Positions 46,301-53,609 of a stretch of DNA of 64,000 nt are shown here, piece by piece. The first letter of the stretch is position 1; every line of letters begins with the position of its first letter. The notes below the pieces were generated by a model that did no database searches, was not told the origin of the DNA, and saw only the letters and a program-made list of their open reading frames with translations. The translations under genes and the position numbers were made by a program. The DNA comes from Sabellastarte sp. h YS-2021 (lineage: Eukaryota > Annelida > Polychaeta > Sabellida > Sabellidae): contig OZ024936.1 in assembly GCA_964017235.1 (NCBI GenBank), positions 48,969,028-49,033,027 of the forward strand, given 5' to 3'.

Positions 46301-49300
46301 TTTGTAGTTTTAAGGGCAGATGAAACCAATGCATACCAATTGGCCAAGATTTTGTGCTTTGTGCTTGGCATTGATAGGCACCTGCCAACTTTCCCACAGA
46401 GTCATGTCCAGGGATCAAACCGTTGACCTAAGGTGTCATTACACCCGCCAGCTGCCAGATTTCATTAACTATATAAGCCCAGCAATTAATACAAGAGGCT
46501 ATAATGAATCATGGCTGTAATGACTTGTCTCCGTGAATCCTAACAGTCAGGATCAATCAGGGCGTAGAGGCAACCTTTTTGGTCATACTACTACATTTTT
46601 ACTCAGAAAATATCATGTGTTATGTCATTTTGTGGCATTTGTTTCAGCAAGCCTAGTCTTAGCAGGCTCTAAAATTTATAAATAGACTATTTCTAATAAT
46701 AAGTTTTATATATAGAATGGGCTTATAAATAAAAGGGAATTCTACTGACCAAAGATCTACTTTAAGGGCTTTAACTGTAATATAAGCGTATTTACACAGG
46801 CAGCCCCCAACTGCTCCCCGCCCAAAACCAAGAAAGAGATCAGAGACACAGTGCAAAGACTCTGCAACTTTATCACCCTCGTCGCCATTCTCAAAAGGAC
46901 AGTTGCATGCAGCCACAGAGGTATGATATGCATGTTTCATTCATTCATTCTTTTTTTCATTCTTTGACTGATTTTAACATTGGGTACAACATATGGAAAC
47001 TGTCATATCAGAACAGGCATTTGAGGGGGAAAAGGGGTTCATATTAGTGCGCCAAAATTCAGAGGACCATGTTTGGGAAACTCAGTCAAAATTAGGGATC
47101 GTGCATAGAAAACTACATTGCATGGGTCCATGCTACTGCAGCAGATGGGCTTCCTGGATAAAATTAAATACAAACATTTATATAGCGCAAAACTGATACA
47201 TTGAATGCATTCAAGATCAAAAAGGGAAAGTCCAGGGATGTTTCAGGTCAAGATCCAAATTAGCGCCCACTGGGGAGATGTCCTATGGGGGAGGATGAAG
47301 AAGCAGATCAGATTCCATGGGAAAGTTTGGCATCTCTCATTAAGCCATTAATGTTCTCTGAAACTGTGTCTTCCAAGCCCCCCCCCCCCCCCCCCCCCCC
47401 CGAACCCTCCACTCTACCCTCTCAGACAGCTTATCTTTCATCATCCAGTTCTACATAGGGTAAACTGGACAATAGAAACCTAAATGTAAGAAGAGTAGTT
47501 CTGAGACGACAGAGAGTGCAAGCTCATTTCTGAGTCCATCACATATATCGGTCTAACAGACTGAACAATGTACTTTACATATACCTGAACCACTCGGGTA
47601 GCCTCAGTCTGTCACTCAACAGCAGCAGATCTGAGTCAGCAGTAGCCACTGCAGTAAACATACTTCCAAGTAAAACCTATGCAGCAGCAGTCTTACCTAC
47701 AGACACACTCTCAAACAACACCAGTATCGAAAAGTCCACCGAAAAAAGGTACCCCAAAGACAGTGCTAATTAACATAACATAATAACAAGCTTCATTTCG
47801 GAGCACAGAAGGCTTCTTTTCAAAACCACCAAAAACTGTCGATAAAAGATAAGATATAGTGAAGCAATAAAAAAAATTAATATTTTTTCAAAGAGTGAAA
47901 TAGATAAAAGATGCACACTGTATGCACAGTGATGCACTCAATATGCATGTCTATGAATATTTATTAGGCACAGTAGACATATGGACAATGCACTCCTGAA
48001 AAGCATCAGAGAAATGTCCATCCATTTTAATCTTCGGTTTCCTTAAGTTAAGATATGACTCTATCCAGTGGGGCACATCCCCAACAATCAACCCCTTTAT
48101 CATTGAGGTGGCGATGTCATTATGTATTTTTAATAATCCTTTTTTTCAGTTGAATGAAAAGCTCTATATGCTTACTGATTTGTGTTTGAGATACCTTCCT
48201 GAGTTATTTACTTATTTGCTTGCTTGGCCACAGATTCCTTTATGAGTTTGGAGATATAATTGAGGTTAGATACTGGTCGATAGTTCATGAGAGTGACTCA
48301 ATCAAGGCTATTTTTCTTTAGCAAAACATAAGCAGTCTTGAAGCAGGATGGAAAACTGTCCGGTTGCAGGGAGTAGTTCAAAATATTAGTAACAGGGGTT
48401 TAGAGTTCGCTGATGCAGCCTGTTTTGATATGATTGCCACTTTTAGTGATCGGGCAAATTTGAACTAAATAACCAGGGGGACATAGTGGCGCAATGGTAA
48501 CACACTCGCCTCCCACCTCCTAGGTCAGCAGTTCAAGCCCTGGATCTTATGTGGGAAAGTTGGTAGTTGCTTAGCTATGGTCTGCAGTTTACAGTACAGA
48601 ACCTTGACCAACTGTATGTACTGGTCTCCTCTGTCCACAAAACTACCCCTCTTGATATGACATATACAGTGTCGAAAGTGACGTAAAGCCCTAAATAAAT
48701 AAATGAACTAAATAACCAAAGCATTGAGATCACAGTAACCAATGCTAAATGACCACTGGTGACTCTATTAAAACATTTTAGAAATGTTAGCTTCTTAATT
48801 TTATGTTTACAACAAACTGTTTTCTTGTACACCCAATGGCAACATGTGGTGTACACTGACTGTCCATCCGGATATTGCCTGTTGACAGGGATGTGAAAGT
48901 CTCAAGTTTATTCTTTAGAGTCATACTTCAAAGTCTGTATATGCTATACGCCTCTATTCAGATATTTACATTGGATATTATACTGTATTGCACAGGTGAA
49001 CCTTTCAACAACCATGAGTGAGATGGAATATTCAATGGAACAGAAAGAAAAGCTACAAGAGTCAGAAAGAGTCAGCACGAAATCAAAGTTTGTGTTTCTT
49101 ATGATATGAGGCATTAAAAGAATGAACTACATGTGATTGTACAAAAGTGTACTTCTAAGCTGGTTATTTCATTAATATGACATGATACCAGAGGCTTTCG
49201 TTTTTTTTCATCATATAACATTTCCTTATAAATTTCATTGTGCTATAGAAGATGTGGTGTATATTGAATCCAGTACTCCATGCTATCCCAGGTTGTCTCC

Positions 49301-52300
49301 AACAATTTTTCTTATTATTTATATGGATGAAGCATTTGTTTGCATTTCACATTTGTCTTATAAAAAGTTTAGCTCCTTAGTGATTTGTATTTAATACCTA
49401 ATTCAACCATTTCATTTTTGGTATGGTAATTAATATCATTTACAGTTTATATGATGAGAATAAAATTTACAATTTATACTTATAACCAATTAAATTATTT
49501 TCAGTATATATAAGTTCAATTTAACACTGTTAAGTCGAATGTCAAAGGTTCAGATTAATATAACTACTTAACCAGTATTTCTAGATATCAGGGTGAATGT
49601 TAATGGGAAATTTATTCAATGACATGCTGATTAATTCTAGTGGCCCAGTTCTACCCTCACGAGTTTACCTTGCATATGCCTGGATAATGTAGCCCTGAGC
49701 ATAAACTCACTGGTTTTGAAATTGATTTTTCTATTATCTATTTCTATATGCTCATAATTTTCTTTAAAATGTTTAAAAAGCTGCAGCATTTCTGTCTTCA
49801 TGTATTCATGACTAATCTTTTTGGTCATGAGTTACTTACAATTTAACTTTTTAGTGATACCACTTATCTTTATGGTGTATGACTTAATCTTGTAGAGTTA
49901 CAACTAATCTTGTACACTCTTGTGTGAAAATGCAGACCTGTAATTCTGCCCTACTCATAGATTAATCATAAGAGTCCAGCATTTAATGTACAAGAGTTAT
50001 GTTGTCTGTCTCTTGTAACTTATGTCTATGAATCCTAACAGTCATTACCTATCATATTGTATGGACAATCGTTTTAGTTGTACTACTTGTTTTTTTCACT
50101 CAGGACAAGTCATGTACTATACCAGTTTTCTTTCTGTTTTAAATAGTCTTAGCAGCAAATCAATTATTTATGCAATAATAACTTCCATATATGGAACTGG
50201 GGCATAACAAACAGGAAATTCTACTGAATATAGTTTTACTTTAAGAGAGCTGACTGTAATGTAAGTGTATTTACACAGGCCACCCCTAACTGCTCCCCAT
50301 CCAAAACCAAGAAAGATACAAAATAGGCAGGACAAAGAGTCTGGATCTCTACCGACCCCATCTCCATCTTCAGAACAACAGTTGCATGCAGCCACAGAGG
50401 TATGACATGCAAGTTTCTTTTGGTTCATTCTTTCATTCATTCTTTGACTGATTGAGGTTAACGTCAAGTACAACATACTGTACAGGTCATAACAGGCATT
50501 TGAGGGTATTGGGGAAAGTAGTTGAATTAGTTGATCAAAAGTCTTCACTGAAAATCATCATACACAAGAAAGCAAATTAACCAACTTCCCCACAAAACTA
50601 ACAACCTCAGAAGACACCATCATGTCAACTGGTTCTACAGAACAAATGCATTCACATCTGTGCAAGTTACATTAAGACTATTCTGGAGAGCAACTTTCCA
50701 TAATGCTACTCGCCACCACCAGAAATTTCCCCTATTGCTGTCCTCCCACAACTCCTACCAAAGAACAAACTCCCACACATAATTGTTGACATGAATAGTT
50801 GAATAGTGAACTAATAGAATCCCCAACTAAGATTGTCATTTTATAGATTGTATTTGGTGAACAATATCCCACAATAAGTTTGGTGTTTCCATTCCTCTAT
50901 CATCTGGGCCTAAATCAAGAGAGTCATTTCAAGATCTTCAACCAATATTGCAATATTGTAATTTGCTACTACAGAGGTTAAAACTAAATTATTTAGCAAT
51001 TAAAATGTAGTTAATGGTTTTTTTCCAATGAACTAAATAAATGATTAGTATACTCAGATAAATTTGCCAGTTGTTCCAGGCCACCTACATGCCCTTAATA
51101 TTATTGATCAAGAATGTAGACAAGTAATGAAAGATTTCCCCATTGTCCCCATTGAGCATTTTTAAGCTATTGATTAGCAAACAAAACGCTCCTGAACTTA
51201 ACTAATTCTGTAATGGTTAATGTTAAAATTCGAAAGAAGCATAGTTTTTTTCTCAAATAATATATATTCCTTGTAGCTGATCTTTTGTAATTGCATCCAC
51301 CCCAGTAGAAGAGCAAGTTGTGTACTGCAGTGTTTGATTCATCCTAAATGTCAAACTGCAAATGCATAAACATTGGCCCTTTGGACTATTTGTAATAGAC
51401 ATGAGAGCACATATTATGTGATATCTCAGTTAATCTTGAAACAAAAATTGCTTTTCAACTTATTAGGGGAGCTGACAGCATATATGCTTAATATTTATTA
51501 TTATTACAACAGAAAAAAAACTTTTAAATTTTACAGTGATAAAATCATTGTGAATACCAAAGCAAACTAGAATCAACTGGTTAGATACTTTATTTATAAA
51601 ACAAGTTTTACTTAAACAAAAAGTACATTCTAAACTGTTACCAATTTTATGCCACTTAATTTCGGTGAAAGCGAGAACTCTAAAACAAATGACAAAAACA
51701 ACAAGACAAAACACGATTTCGCAATTCTACTGCAACTGAGAAATATGCAATGCATTTTGCTTGATGTTTCAGCTGAAGACATATTAAATGTAGTTTATAC
51801 ATGATTTACACAGTTAAAATAATTATGTTGCTAGTTCCATCAAATAATATTAGTGACAAATTCATTTTACTTGTTTTCAATGGACAGGCAAATCTGGAAT
51901 CTCAAAAACAAGTGTGTCTGGTCCATCCAACCAAGACTTCTTCTGGAAATGGTGCTTCATATCATCATTGTATTGGGGAACTACAGGGTAAGCTTTCTCC
52001 AAAGACATCAAAAATGGTAGAAATGAACAGATCAAAGCCAGCTGGTGAAATTGGTGCATCTTCAAGTTCTTCAAGGCTGTCTGTGTCCAAAATGACTATT
52101 CCTGCAGCTCATGTAACATCAGCCCTGTCTTCAAAAACAACAAAATCCCCACTTATACAAAATATACCTGTCCCACAACAGAAAAGAACAGTGTCTACCA
52201 TTGATCAGCCAATAACTGAAGCCGAAGAAGTAAAGAATATCACAACAAATAAGCCAATATCTGAACCCAAAGAAGTAAAGACCATGACAGTAGAAGAGTT

Positions 52301-52487
52301 GGGAGAAGTATTAGACTTACTTCATCTTTCAGAATACAAGGAATTGTTTAAAGAGCATACGATAGATGGTGCCCTCTTGTTTGATATCACTATGGATGAT
52401 CTGATAAAGGACTTCAACTTCAGACGCATTCAGGCCAAAAAGCTCATTAAATGTGTTCAGGAGAACTGGCTGCCAAATACAAAATAA
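22251..52487 (+). CDS. GAREM-like: Gene B: GAREM-like CABIT-SAM adaptor, 12 exons, N-terminus not found
   Basis: Exons in order are 22251-22341, 23109-23232, 27620-27808, 28305-28469, 33522-33622, 33945-34027, 41481-41598, 45617-45717, 46800-46920, 48996-49087, 50279-50399 and 51888-52487 (TAA). Phases match at every junction, giving about 635 residues plus a missing N-terminal exon. Exons 1-4 encode a CABIT domain (LPIIVSVVDGFYGIDDEDEY; GRHISIPVKHPLRYHLL). Exons 5-7 hold tyrosine and proline motifs, exons 8-11 hold two copies of a tyrosine plus proline-rich module, and exon 12 holds a SAM domain. GAREM proteins share this CABIT-to-SAM layout and bind GRB2 by proline and phosphotyrosine sites; function here is inferred from that. 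Introns hold a LINE, three Harbinger copies, a hAT and a SINE. Whether all four middle exons are used together needs RNA data. Confidence 0.72.
22350..23100. other. Intron B1-B2
   Basis: No exon or repeat recognised. Confidence 0.3.
23109..23232 (+). CDS. Gene B exon B2 (124 nt), CABIT core
   Basis: Acceptor TTTACAG, donor GTAAGA. Codes EYRLTHLNKQHRIIVKDSIG then RHISIPVKHPLRYHLLDDNE. The ISIPxxxPxRYxLL pattern is the conserved CABIT strand set. Confidence 0.78.
23235..24085. other. Intron B2-B3, left of the LINE
   Basis: No exon assigned. The 72-codon frame at 23561-23779 has no supporting splice phase or homology that I can see. Confidence 0.3.
24093..27143 (+). pseudogene. LINE ORF2 (endonuclease + reverse transcriptase), one nonsense codon
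   Basis: The frame opens after TGA 24081-24083, and the first in-frame ATG is only at NKMELV, so the true start is lost or lies further upstream. The N-terminal half is an apurinic-type endonuclease (NTQSVRNKMELVKDF; LTETWL; GDFNFH; LSDHVSV). The reverse transcriptase shows YRPVSNLSFLSKL, DLSAAFDTVNHNILL, CVPQGSVLGPQ and HLFADDSQLY. A single in-frame TAG (26223-26225) sits directly after GSVLGPQL. Translation continues in the same frame to the stop at 27143, with the C-terminal motif APRLWNSLPAEL. Only this TAG separates the copy from an open frame, so it is young or recently inactivated. Confidence 0.88.
24093..27229 (+). mobile_element. Near-complete CR1/L2-like LINE in gene B intron B2-B3
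   Basis: One 1017-codon frame (endonuclease plus reverse transcriptase) is followed by 3'UTR with GCGCTATATAAATG and a short ATGTA-repeat tail (27203-27229), as in CR1/L2-type LINEs that end in microsatellites rather than poly(A). The reverse complement of the GCGCTATATAAATG end is seen again near 47175 and 60907. It lies in the same orientation as the host gene. Confidence 0.88.
27230..27619. other. Intron B2-B3, right of the LINE
   Basis: Short AT-rich stretch. No repeat recognised. Confidence 0.3.
27620..27808 (+). CDS. Gene B exon B3 (189 nt), CABIT
   Basis: Acceptor TGAGCAG, donor GTATGT. Codes GEAQSLSDLVNKLSKDDKIV and on to QLTFVAEYQERYLVGNTLTN. It matches the second half of a CABIT repeat, where a helix (S-x-x-x-LV) precedes a new strand set. 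Confidence 0.75.
28305..28469 (+). CDS. Gene B exon B4 (165 nt), end of CABIT
   Basis: Acceptor TTTCTAG, donor GTTTAT. Codes DLEEEPVVIPVYVSIKVAIA then SLEEFDQVRQNWVLKSRGFK. The E-x-F-x-x-V-R-x-x-W pattern is like the helix closing the GAREM CABIT region. The donor GTTTAT is weak; reading on would hit a stop at once. Confidence 0.7.
28500..29160. repeat. Diverged repeat tract in intron B4-B5
   Basis: Phrases like AAGTAATAGTATAGTTTATTGATGATTTC and GTACAAAGTA(A/T)AA recur at about 70-110-bp spacing with heavy divergence, suggesting a decayed tandem array. Boundaries are uncertain. Confidence 0.4.
28618..28702 (-). repeat. tRNA-like (SINE head) sequence
   Basis: On the minus strand an A-box-like TGGCCAAGTTTGG and a B-box GGATTCGAATCC are about 45 bp apart, as in tRNA genes. 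No cloverleaf was folded, so this is called a tRNA-derived head, not a tRNA. Confidence 0.35.
29225..29312. repeat. ATTAG pentanucleotide tail
   Basis: TTAATTAGCGCACTGAGTTCC ... GCAGTAGATT is followed by (AGATT)4-5. The layout resembles a non-LTR 3' end ending in a microsatellite. The body is not recognisable. Confidence 0.4.
29886..31260 (+). pseudogene. Harbinger copy 1 MADF-like accessory protein remnant
   Basis: The start is a charged R/E-rich region (GGGERERERKEAENQQREEK), as in copy 2. It is followed by VTEGAKTWFKYLRTHYIKLT and LFKSGQAAK, which match the second half of the copy 2 MADF domain; the first half is deleted. Further on, in another frame (30868-31260), TSYLVVHKQQPGT, SSHNMSGLSSF and a P/Q-rich tail match copy 2. 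Stops and frameshifts break it. In Harbinger elements this second protein helps the transposase bind DNA and reach the nucleus. Confidence 0.65.
31880..32960 (-). pseudogene. Harbinger copy 1 transposase remnant
   Basis: Minus-strand fragments read in order. CYQNFVRMPAAVFDLIEEYI and HHRIMKEVINFRKPLEVGLR lie at 32817-32690. LYNYKGFFLLVLVAL is near 32410-32370. LPAPEPLGEKVPDLHYF is near 32240-32190, and FRGRRVVGNAIGIMVSR is near 32090-32040. The order and motifs equal those of copy 2. Many stops; the first catalytic Asp segment is lost. Confidence 0.75.
33098..33105 (-). promoter_or_regulatory. TATA box of Harbinger copy 1 transposase
   Basis: On minus the segment reads CACTATATAAACCCCTTCTG, almost the same as 37088-37107 in copy 2 in the matching place upstream of the transposase start. 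Confidence 0.5.
33522..33622 (+). CDS. Gene B exon B5 (101 nt)
   Basis: Acceptor TTTTTTCAG, donor GTGATT. Codes EIMLFEGKISDYADYEYIVP then LNFLRTNIDLPKTG. It has acidic YADYEY tyrosines that could be kinase targets. It sits between inverted Harbinger copies. Confidence 0.68.
33945..34027 (+). CDS. Gene B exon B6 (83 nt)
   Basis: Acceptor TTTTCAG, donor GTGAGT. Codes DGNLYETSQGTDSTTGYSSQ to QKDSANL. Same length, phase and splice signals as A1. NLYETS is a possible phosphotyrosine motif. Confidence 0.75.
34294..34450. repeat. hAT left subterminal AGTAATAG repeat cluster
   Basis: Many copies of (A)GTAATAG, then the inverted CTATTACT at 34410-34446, form a palindromic cluster. The matching cluster is at 36575-36715. 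hAT transposases bind short subterminal motifs through BED fingers; that role is inferred. Confidence 0.7.
34785..35025 (+). repeat. ~48-bp direct repeat upstream of the hAT gene
   Basis: AATAGGGTGCTCTAACAGCA ATTGTGACATATGAAAGCC at about 34786 recurs at about 34980 as AATAGACTGCTCTAATAGCA. The pair lies 100-340 bp before the BED-finger ATG, a place where promoter elements could lie. Confidence 0.6.
35129..36343 (+). CDS. Spliced BED finger + hAT dimerisation mini-protein
   Basis: Exon 1 (35129-35263) codes SLWNHFEVDSANKETSSLKA, then CKHC and STHLK. The donor GTGAGT lies at 35264. Exon 2 (35801-36343) starts after TTTTCAG with HKH and stays in phase, completing the BED zinc finger (CxxC ... 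HLKHKH). It then runs into ATALDPRFKLSWC and the hAT dimerisation domain (YLSLPASSAAVECLFSIGGK; RPERCRLTDSVFEQLMFIRC), ending LHLLN-stop. The predicted product is about 225 residues, against 600 or more for a full hAT transposase. The central RNase H-like region with the three acidic residues is absent, so it cannot cut DNA. It keeps DNA-binding and dimerisation parts, as in repressor-like derivatives or domesticated proteins. The frame has no stops. Confidence 0.78.
35264..35800 (+). other. Intron of the hAT mini-gene
   Basis: GTGAGT...TTTTCAG, 537 bp, AT-rich with a pyrimidine-rich stretch at 35490-35565. Splicing reconstitutes the last His of the BED finger, which is strong evidence that the intron is real. 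Confidence 0.7.
36775..37010. repeat. Harbinger copy 2 left subterminal repeats
   Basis: Repeated GTCGGTT, GACAGG, ACAAGCC and AACAAGCC motifs precede the transposase promoter. They are related to those at 40450-41000 at the other end. Confidence 0.65.
37090..37097 (+). promoter_or_regulatory. TATA box of Harbinger copy 2 transposase
   Basis: TATATAAA, 42 bp before the ATG at 37139, in a block (CACTATATAAACCCC) shared with copy 1. Confidence 0.6.
37139..38442 (+). pseudogene. Harbinger copy 2 transposase (DDE), broken
   Basis: The start is MTETHQEQL. A basic stretch (RRRRKPYDPW) follows, then YRNFTRIEPAFFYLIEERIT and RKSITNFRKPLEVGLKL (helix-turn-helix region). The catalytic part has the first Asp in GALDGKHIAIKKP with SEYFNYKGYLSLVLLALVNA. 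The second Asp region is GFDAFALMPWLVKPYRRRQL, and the third acidic residue falls in SRGRRVVENSFGILVK, all in the usual Harbinger spacing. Stops at about 37267, 37577, 37907 and 38160 and at least two frameshifts inactivate it. It is the best preserved of the three transposase copies here. Confidence 0.85.
38773..40218 (-). pseudogene. Harbinger copy 2 MADF-type accessory protein, broken
   Basis: From 40218 on minus: PRGRRTKIEIPTGDTQPQIE, a long R/E-rich helix, then in another frame SDSDKEAIVVFIKQHEELYD, KKEGLWEQLP and TVKKWFDTQCTRYGKLTQMK. This is a MADF (Myb/SANT-like) domain. A Q/S/P-rich tail runs to 38773 (TSYIVVDDQQPGTS; HNTSGLSSLFAAIPS). Frameshifts separate 39991, 39780, 39550 and 39123. 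It faces the transposase tail to tail. Confidence 0.72.
40423..40432 (-). promoter_or_regulatory. TATA-like box for the MADF gene
   Basis: On minus TATAAAAAGG, about 205 bp before the start at 40218 and next to the right-end subterminal repeats. Confidence 0.4.
40445..41000. repeat. Harbinger copy 2 right subterminal repeat array
   Basis: More than a dozen GCCTGTCGGTT / AACCGACAGGC-like words lie in both orientations (for example 40456, 40529, 40565, 40787, 40808, 40828, 40992). The density is far above the surrounding DNA and stops at the TIR. These are probable transposase/MADF binding sites. Confidence 0.75.
41020..41480. other. Intron B6-B7, right end
   Basis: AT-rich, nothing recognised. 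Confidence 0.3.
41481..41598 (+). CDS. Gene B exon B7 (118 nt), polyproline
   Basis: Acceptor CTTTAAG, donor GTATTG. Codes MPHRPPPPPPPHQKPKSPTE then HFSPLQAASCQQHWGTHLE. Same length, phase and borders as A2. The polyproline run is a candidate SH3 or profilin ligand. Confidence 0.76.
41600..42790. other. Intron B7-B8, first part
   Basis: No element defined. The plus-strand P/S-rich frame at 42672-43070 overlaps copy 3 and is mostly its antisense. Confidence 0.3.
42800..43850 (-). pseudogene. Harbinger copy 3 transposase remnant
   Basis: Minus-strand pieces read in order: YQNFIGMTP (about 43790), LNVGLKLLMYLRHLS with VSRSSIAQFVPKYIEP (about 43710-43580), LRNKWNISYAVSSIGGKHID (about 43500-43430), FPEAELLTDIWPNISCFVLA (about 43250-43190) and LTCVVLYKMLIKCQG (about 43000-42960). 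The first catalytic Asp is Gly (IGGKHI). No TIRs found. Another dead copy, in intron B7-B8. Confidence 0.72.
43900..45060. other. Intron B7-B8, middle
   Basis: AT-rich DNA, part of which may be the promoter side of Harbinger copy 3. Nothing firm. Confidence 0.25.
45065..45180. repeat. Short GGCCGATTTG-type tandem repeat
   Basis: GGCTGATTTGACCAG, GTCGATTTGCCCAGGGCCGA, GGCTGATTTGGCAAAGGGCC and GATTTGTCCAG: four to five imperfect units of 20-30 bp. Confidence 0.65.
45617..45717 (+). CDS. Gene B exon B8 (101 nt), tyrosine-motif copy 1
   Basis: Acceptor TTGCCAG, donor GTTTGT. Codes RVNRSTNTSEMEKTANYSME then RRESPNLQGVSKS. Phase 0 in, two bases out; equivalent to A3 and B10. Confidence 0.72.
46800..46920 (+). 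CDS. Gene B exon B9 (121 nt), proline-rich copy 1
   Basis: Acceptor TTTACACAG, donor GTATGA. After one completing base codes QPPTAPRPKPRKRSETQCKD and ends KGQLHAATE. Phase out 0. PRPKPRKR is a good SH3-ligand candidate. Confidence 0.75.
47175..48475 (-). mobile_element. LINE debris (CR1/L2-like), minus strand
   Basis: At 48475-48231 the minus strand reads NILNYSLQPDSFPSCFKTAY, VLLKKNSLD and LMNYRPVSNLNYISKLIKE, a CR1/L2-type reverse transcriptase segment with one stop. At the left end ACATTTATATAGCGCAAAAC is the reverse complement of a LINE 3' end like that at 27190. The middle (about 47420-48120) is too decayed to read, so the two parts may be separate insertions. Confidence 0.65.
47379..47401. 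repeat. Poly-C tract (~22 bp)
   Basis: Uninterrupted C run. Length is likely polymorphic and unreliable in assembly. Confidence 0.9.
48476..48703 (+). mobile_element. tRNA-headed SINE, copy 4
   Basis: Same family as copy 1. A perfect 15-bp target duplication TGAACTAAATAACCA lies at 48461-48475 and 48704-48718. It inserted at the border of the right half of the gene B duplication. Confidence 0.9.
48996..49087 (+). CDS. Gene B exon B10 (92 nt), tyrosine-motif copy 2
   Basis: Acceptor TTGCACAG, donor GTTTGT. Codes VNLSTTMSEMEYSMEQKEKL then QESERVSTKS. Phase in 0, so it can follow either B7 or B9. It shares EMxYSME with B8. Confidence 0.72.
50279..50399 (+). CDS. Gene B exon B11 (121 nt), proline-rich copy 2
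   Basis: Acceptor TTTACACAG, donor GTATGA. Codes PPLTAPHPKPRKIQNRQDKE and ends SSEQQLHAATE. Same length as B9. Confidence 0.76.
50461..51887. other. Intron B11-B12
   Basis: AT-rich, nothing recognised. GTTGATxxAAAAGTC-like stretches are not repeated elsewhere. Confidence 0.3.
51888..52487 (+). CDS. Gene B terminal exon B12 with SAM domain
   Basis: Acceptor TGGACAG, phase 0, TAA at 52485-52487. Codes ANLESQKQVCLVHPTKTSSG, a linker (NIPVPQQKRTVSTIDQP) and a SAM domain (TVEELGEVLDLLHLSEYKEL ... FRRIQAKKLIKCVQENW). It is about 85% identical to the A5 SAM by eye, whereas the linkers have diverged much more. Confidence 0.83.
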   Translation, partial: ANLESQKQVCLVHPTKTSSGNGASYHHCIGELQGKLSPKTSKMVEMNRSKPAGEIGASSSSSRLSVSKMTIPAAHVTSALSSKTTKSPLIQNIPVPQQKRTVSTIDQPITEAEEVKNITTNKPISEPKEVKTMTVEELGEVLDLLHLSEYKELFKEHTIDGALLFDITMDDLIKDFNFRRIQAKKLIKCVQENWLPNTK

Positions 52488-53605
52488 AGATATGCAGTTG
52501 CCACAGCAGGAGCTGAACTTGTAATGGACATTTGTCATTGAAGAATCTGTTCAAATACGAAAACAGACACATAGCAGAAACTGGTTAAATTAAACCTATA
52601 AATACACCCCTAATTGCCTGCAATGGTTAAAACTTGGTAATTATTTTATAATAATGAAGCATTTTTGCACAAGGATTAGAAGATTAATTAAGTATTTTCC
52701 AAATTTGGAATTAGGATGACAGGATTTTGCATGGGTTTCTTATTGGGTTTGGTATTATGTGTATACCCACAGCAATTAATGGACTGTATTCTAAATCTGG
52801 CAGGTCTTTACTGATCTACATCTGACTGATATACAAAGATTTTGACCAACATGTAGGCGTTGTTTAACTTAGTTATTTCTTTTTTCAATTTCACAAGTGA
52901 AACACATTCTGCTGTGTATTGCAAAGTAATATAAGATATTACTGAGTGGATGACATGCAAGAACAAGGTCTGATATCAGGCGCCTTCAATATATAGTGCA
53001 TGAAAATGCAGTAACACCTGTGAATGGCCTGAAAAAAATAACCTTAAATATTTATTCCAGATTACAGCACATTATTAACATCACATAACTATTTTCAACA
53101 GATATGGCAGTGAAATAATTCATGTTTGTACGACCTCAACTTCGCATGTCATTTTATGCAATATTTTCAGTGTATATTTATATATATAGTTATAATTAAT
53201 ATGCGCATATACCTCATTTGAGGCACTGAGTTTCCAGACTGAGAGACAAAGTTGGACTTTCATTAGAAAAATGTCCATCTTTAACATGGGCAGTTAGTAT
53301 TTCACAAAATTTTGGGGGATCAGAACATAAAAATTGGGTTCATAGCGTACTCCTAAATAGGTTTAAAAAATAATTCTTTAGCAAGGCTGGGTGCTAGGTC
53401 TGGGGGTAACTTCTGCTTTACTATCTAAACTAAAATAGCCTTTAACATCTGTCTTTTAGTATTTTAATATCATATCTTTTACACATATGTTAGATACATA
53501 TAAAATATAATTATAAATTGTAATATATTATTTAACCCAACTGGTTCTTTGTTTGTCCCCCTGGTGGGGAAATGAGAGACAAAGTTGGATTTTCATTAGA
53601 AAAAT
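52488..53605. other. 3' flank of gene B
   Basis: Probable 3'UTR and intergenic DNA. A ~42-bp direct repeat (GAGAGACAAAGTTGGAYTTT...ATGTCCATCTT) occurs at 53241-53282 and 53574-53615, 333 bp apart. Confidence 0.4.
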
Positions 53606-53609
53606 GTCC

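Larger units (their letters stand above)
45280..50460. repeat. ~3.4-kb intragenic tandem duplication carrying an exon pair
   Basis: Left copy about 45280-46950 (B8, B9) and right copy about 48700-50460 (B10, B11). Exons and introns align. AATAACCAAAGxxxTGAGAT...GTAACCAATGCTAAAT starts both. GTYAAGTYGAATxTxAAAGG is at 46168 and 49525, and ATCCTAACAGTCA is at 46540 and 50033. Offset is 3379-3479 bp. LINE debris and a SINE lie between the copies. The single-copy equivalent in gene A is 8230-10326. Confidence 0.85.

Noticed and set aside
46659-46940. Minus frames over 46659-46940, 50168-50548 and 10137-10322
   Set aside because: Antisense of the homologous exons B9, B11 and A4; they look alike only because the exons are paralogous.
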